Source of the DNA: Bifidobacterium margollesii
Lineage (GTDB): Bacteria; Actinomycetota; Actinomycetes; Actinomycetales; Bifidobacteriaceae
Direction: 5' to 3'
DNA: 64,000 nucleotides
Assembly (NCBI RefSeq): GCF_002860355.1
Contig: NZ_NMWU01000021.1
Coordinates: 100,989 to 164,988, forward strand
Shown here: positions 62,206 to 64,000 of the stretch, piece after piece
How positions within the stretch are numbered: position 1 is the first letter of the stretch
Layout: each line of letters starts with the position of its first letter
Made by a program: the position numbers and the translations under genes
Notes under the pieces: model-generated
Seen by the model: the letters and a program-made list of their open reading frames with translations, nothing else
What the model was told of the DNA's origin: nothing
The model's database searches: none

Positions 62206-63252
62206 ATGGAGGAGCGTGAGCCGCTGATGAGTGGATCAGCCGGTGTGCAGGCAATGGATTCGATACCGTCGAAGAACGTGGTGGCCGCCAAGGAACCCGA
62301 ACACAAGGGGGCGGCCGTCAAGGCCGCTCTGGCCGCGAACATCGGGGTCGCCGTCTGCAAGGTCGCGGCGGCCATATTCACCGGATCGTCCGCCATGCTT
62401 TCGGAAAGCGTGCATTCGGCCGCCGACTGCTCCAACGAAATCGTGCTGATCATCGGAGAGAAGGCCTCCCACCACAAAACCGACGGCGATCACCCGTTCG
62501 GACTGTACCGCGCGAAGTATCTTGCCTCGTTCGTCGTAGCCACCTTGCTGTTCTTCGTCGGCGGCTTCTATTCGACCTCCGAGGCCATCAAGAAGATGCA
62601 GCTTGTGCTTTCCGACCCCGCCGCGCACACGGCGAACCGGTTCGAGCTGGCCGTGGCGCTGGCCGTATGCGTGGTCAGCGCATGCTTCGAAGGCATGGGA
62701 TTGCACAAAAGCGTTCTCGAAGCCCGCGAGCGCATGGACCGCATCGGCATGAAGCGCATCGGTTTCCTTCGGTTCTGGCGTCGCACCAAGTCGGCCGAAC
62801 TGGCTTCGGTCATCATGGAGGATACGCTTGCGCTCATCGGTCTGGCCTTCGCCGCCACCGGCATCGGCATCGCCATTCTCACCGGCGACGAGCTATGGGA
62901 TGCGGTCGGCGGTCTGATGGTCGGCTCCGTGCTGCTGGCCACCAAGTCCGGCTCCCTGCTCTTGGGCGAAACCGTGGATTCCGAGACCCGCACCAAAATC
63001 GTTCATGCGGTCACCTCCACGCCGGGTGTGGAGCGTCTGCTCAACATGCAGACGATCCACATGTCCGAAGACGACATCCTGCTGTGCGTCAAGGTGCAGA
63101 CCTCGAAGCTTGACCGTGACTACGACGTGCAAACCGTCGACAAGATCGAAAACGCCGTGCGCACCGCACTGCCGTGGTATCGGTTCGAGATCTATGTGGA
63201 ACCTGACATCTACCGTCGGGACCACGACAGAATGCTTGAGCCCGGTGAATAG
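62206..63252 (+). CDS. Cation diffusion facilitator family transporter
   Basis: Zn2+/Mn2+/Fe2+:H+ antiporter of the CDF family, 348 residues and six helices expected. TM2 has SESVHSAADCSNEIVLIIGE with the HxxxD metal site. TM5 has MEDTLALIGLAFAATGIGIA, where the usual His/Asp is replaced by Glu-Asp. The C-terminal domain (TPGVERLLNMQTIHMSEDDI) is cytosolic. Two starts compete: ATG 62206 (17 nt past a TATAGT-predicted start at 62177-62182) and ATG 62227. GGAGGAG lies between them and is too far from the second, so 62206 is taken with caution. Confidence 0.9.
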   Translation: MEEREPLMSGSAGVQAMDSIPSKNVVAAKEPEHKGAAVKAALAANIGVAVCKVAAAIFTGSSAMLSESVHSAADCSNEIVLIIGEKASHHKTDGDHPFGLYRAKYLASFVVATLLFFVGGFYSTSEAIKKMQLVLSDPAAHTANRFELAVALAVCVVSACFEGMGLHKSVLEARERMDRIGMKRIGFLRFWRRTKSAELASVIMEDTLALIGLAFAATGIGIAILTGDELWDAVGGLMVGSVLLATKSGSLLLGETVDSETRTKIVHAVTSTPGVERLLNMQTIHMSEDDILLCVKVQTSKLDRDYDVQTVDKIENAVRTALPWYRFEIYVEPDIYRRDHDRMLEPGE

Positions 63253-63273
63253 GGACGCGTAAGCACATAAAAG

Positions 63274-63310
63274 GAGGCTCCGGAGCTGGTGTTTCAAGCC
63301 CCGGAGCCTC
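63274..63310. terminator. Hairpin terminator behind the CDF gene
   Basis: GAGGCTCCGG (63274-63283) and CCGGAGCCTC (63301-63310) form a 10-bp perfect stem. The minus strand carries CCTTTTATG behind it, so it also stops leftward transcripts from the IS30 end. The remaining 63311-63629 shows no supported gene. Confidence 0.75.
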
Positions 63311-63629
63311 AATACCGATTCTCTGCATCCACATCATCCGCGGATCGTAAGGCAGGATTCCGGCTTGGCATCGCCGCCAAAGCCCTTCGGATACCTCAAA
63401 ACGAACATATCCTGCCTTCATCTCCAGTATACCCTGCCCGCTCTTCGGAACACACCGAATCGTTGGAAAATCAACGTTCCACAGTCTTGGCCATCTCATG
63501 GGCACAGCATACGACGGCACCGCGGTTCGGCCCGCATCGACAGCACCGAAAGATCGCCGTATACGAATCCGTGACAGAACGTGCGCACGAGGATAGCATG
63601 AAGGAGTCGGCAATCGTCATCGCCCGGAT

Positions 63630-64000
63630 TCAATTTGTAAGTGCAACACTCGTCTCTGGGTGGCTTGTCTTTGACATTACCTTGCCGAGCTCGCGGTACC
63701 AAACCTCGTTGGGCGTTTCCCAGCCCAGGACCTTCAACGGGGTGTCGTTGATCTCGTCGACGATGGCCTGCAGGTCCGCATCCGACAGGTCGTCGAAGCT
63801 GGTCCCCTTGGGCAGGTAGCGCCGGATCCTGCCGTTGCGGTTCTCGTTCGTGCCCCGCTGCCACGAGGAGTACGGGTCCGCATAGTAGGTGAGCATGCCC
63901 AGCGCCTCGTCCACGAGCAGGTGGCAGGAGGACTCCGTGCCGTTGTCCCACGTGCGGTCGATGCGCGCGGGCGCGGGGATCCGGCTGTAGATGTCGGATT
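63630..64000 (-). mobile_element. IS30-family transposase, C-terminal part (runs off the window)
   Basis: The frame is open to the right edge, so only the C-terminal 122 residues are seen. RTWDNGTESSCHLLVDEA carries the second catalytic Asp of the DDE triad, YYADPYSSWQRGTNENRNGR with IRRYLPKGTSFDDLSD contains the catalytic Glu (NEN), and NDTPLKVLGWETPNEVW is the standard IS30 end. TTTGTAAGTGCAAC at 63634-63647, overlapping the last codons, is a candidate terminal inverted repeat. The element's other end and full length are outside the window. Confidence 0.9.

Noticed and set aside
60267-62477. Long N-terminal extension of the minus-strand ABC ATPase frame
   Set aside because: The frame is open but antisense to the ABC-F and CDF genes. 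Homologous sequence begins near ATG 60266.
1-64000. CRISPR arrays, tRNA and rRNA genes
   Set aside because: No regularly spaced repeats and no cloverleaf or rRNA-like sequence was recognised on reading both strands.

Overview
The window comes from a high-GC actinobacterium, almost certainly a Bifidobacterium. It has a tkt-tal pair of the bifid shunt, an hrcA-dnaJ heat-shock pair under a perfect CIRCE element, the actinobacterial order uvrA-uvrC-aroE-rapZ-whiA-pgk-tpiA-secG, an actinobacterial-type LexA box before uvrA, frequent GTG and TTG starts, and two genes whose predicted transcripts start at or next to the start codon. No tRNA, rRNA or CRISPR array was seen. The species cannot be named from the sequence alone.

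Layout. 1-6.5 kb: the end of a fructosamine-kinase-like gene, then dnaJ and hrcA on the minus strand, then tkt and tal on the plus strand. 6.6-13.4 kb: two PLP aminotransferases (one fused to an HTH domain), BrnQ, a GNAT acetyltransferase and a HAD phosphatase. A small low-GC scar at 8.1-8.4 kb carries a 47-codon ORF and a truncated XRE regulator. 13.4-24.6 kb: the core block secG, tpiA, pgk, whiA, rapZ, aroE, uvrC and uvrA on the minus strand. 24.6-31.8 kb: a zincin-like peptidase, a MATE pump, a TetR/acetyltransferase divergon with a 22-bp palindrome, and a MacB-like ABC transporter.

31.8-41.4 kb is an accessory segment. It holds a flavodoxin, a C-terminal HsdR fragment, a Phd/RelE toxin-antitoxin pair with its own palindrome, an MFS pump with a strongly structured leader, and the most striking locus: a metallophosphoesterase gene 3 bp ahead of a fused polynucleotide kinase-T4 Rnl1-type RNA ligase. 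Together these two genes carry the phosphatase, kinase and ligase activities needed to repair cut RNA. An SGNH hydrolase, a NUDIX protein, a Tam-like methyltransferase and an RHH-PIN toxin-antitoxin pair follow.

41.4-60.3 kb is a run of regulator-plus-redox modules: PadR with an F420-reductase-like protein and a quinone reductase; LysR with a DHA2 pump; TetR with an SDR; MerR with a flavodoxin; HxlR with UvrA2 and a NmrA-like protein; and LysR, CMD, ADH, cupin and AKR genes. The MerR promoter dyad has a near twin, at identical promoter spacing, before the zinc alcohol dehydrogenase 6 kb away, suggesting a small NmlR/AdhR-like aldehyde-stress regulon. Two perfect DnaA boxes on 40-bp direct repeats lie before an unknown gene at 49.8-50.5 kb. 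60.4-64 kb: an ABC-F ATPase, a CDF metal transporter and the end of an IS30-family transposase that runs off the window.
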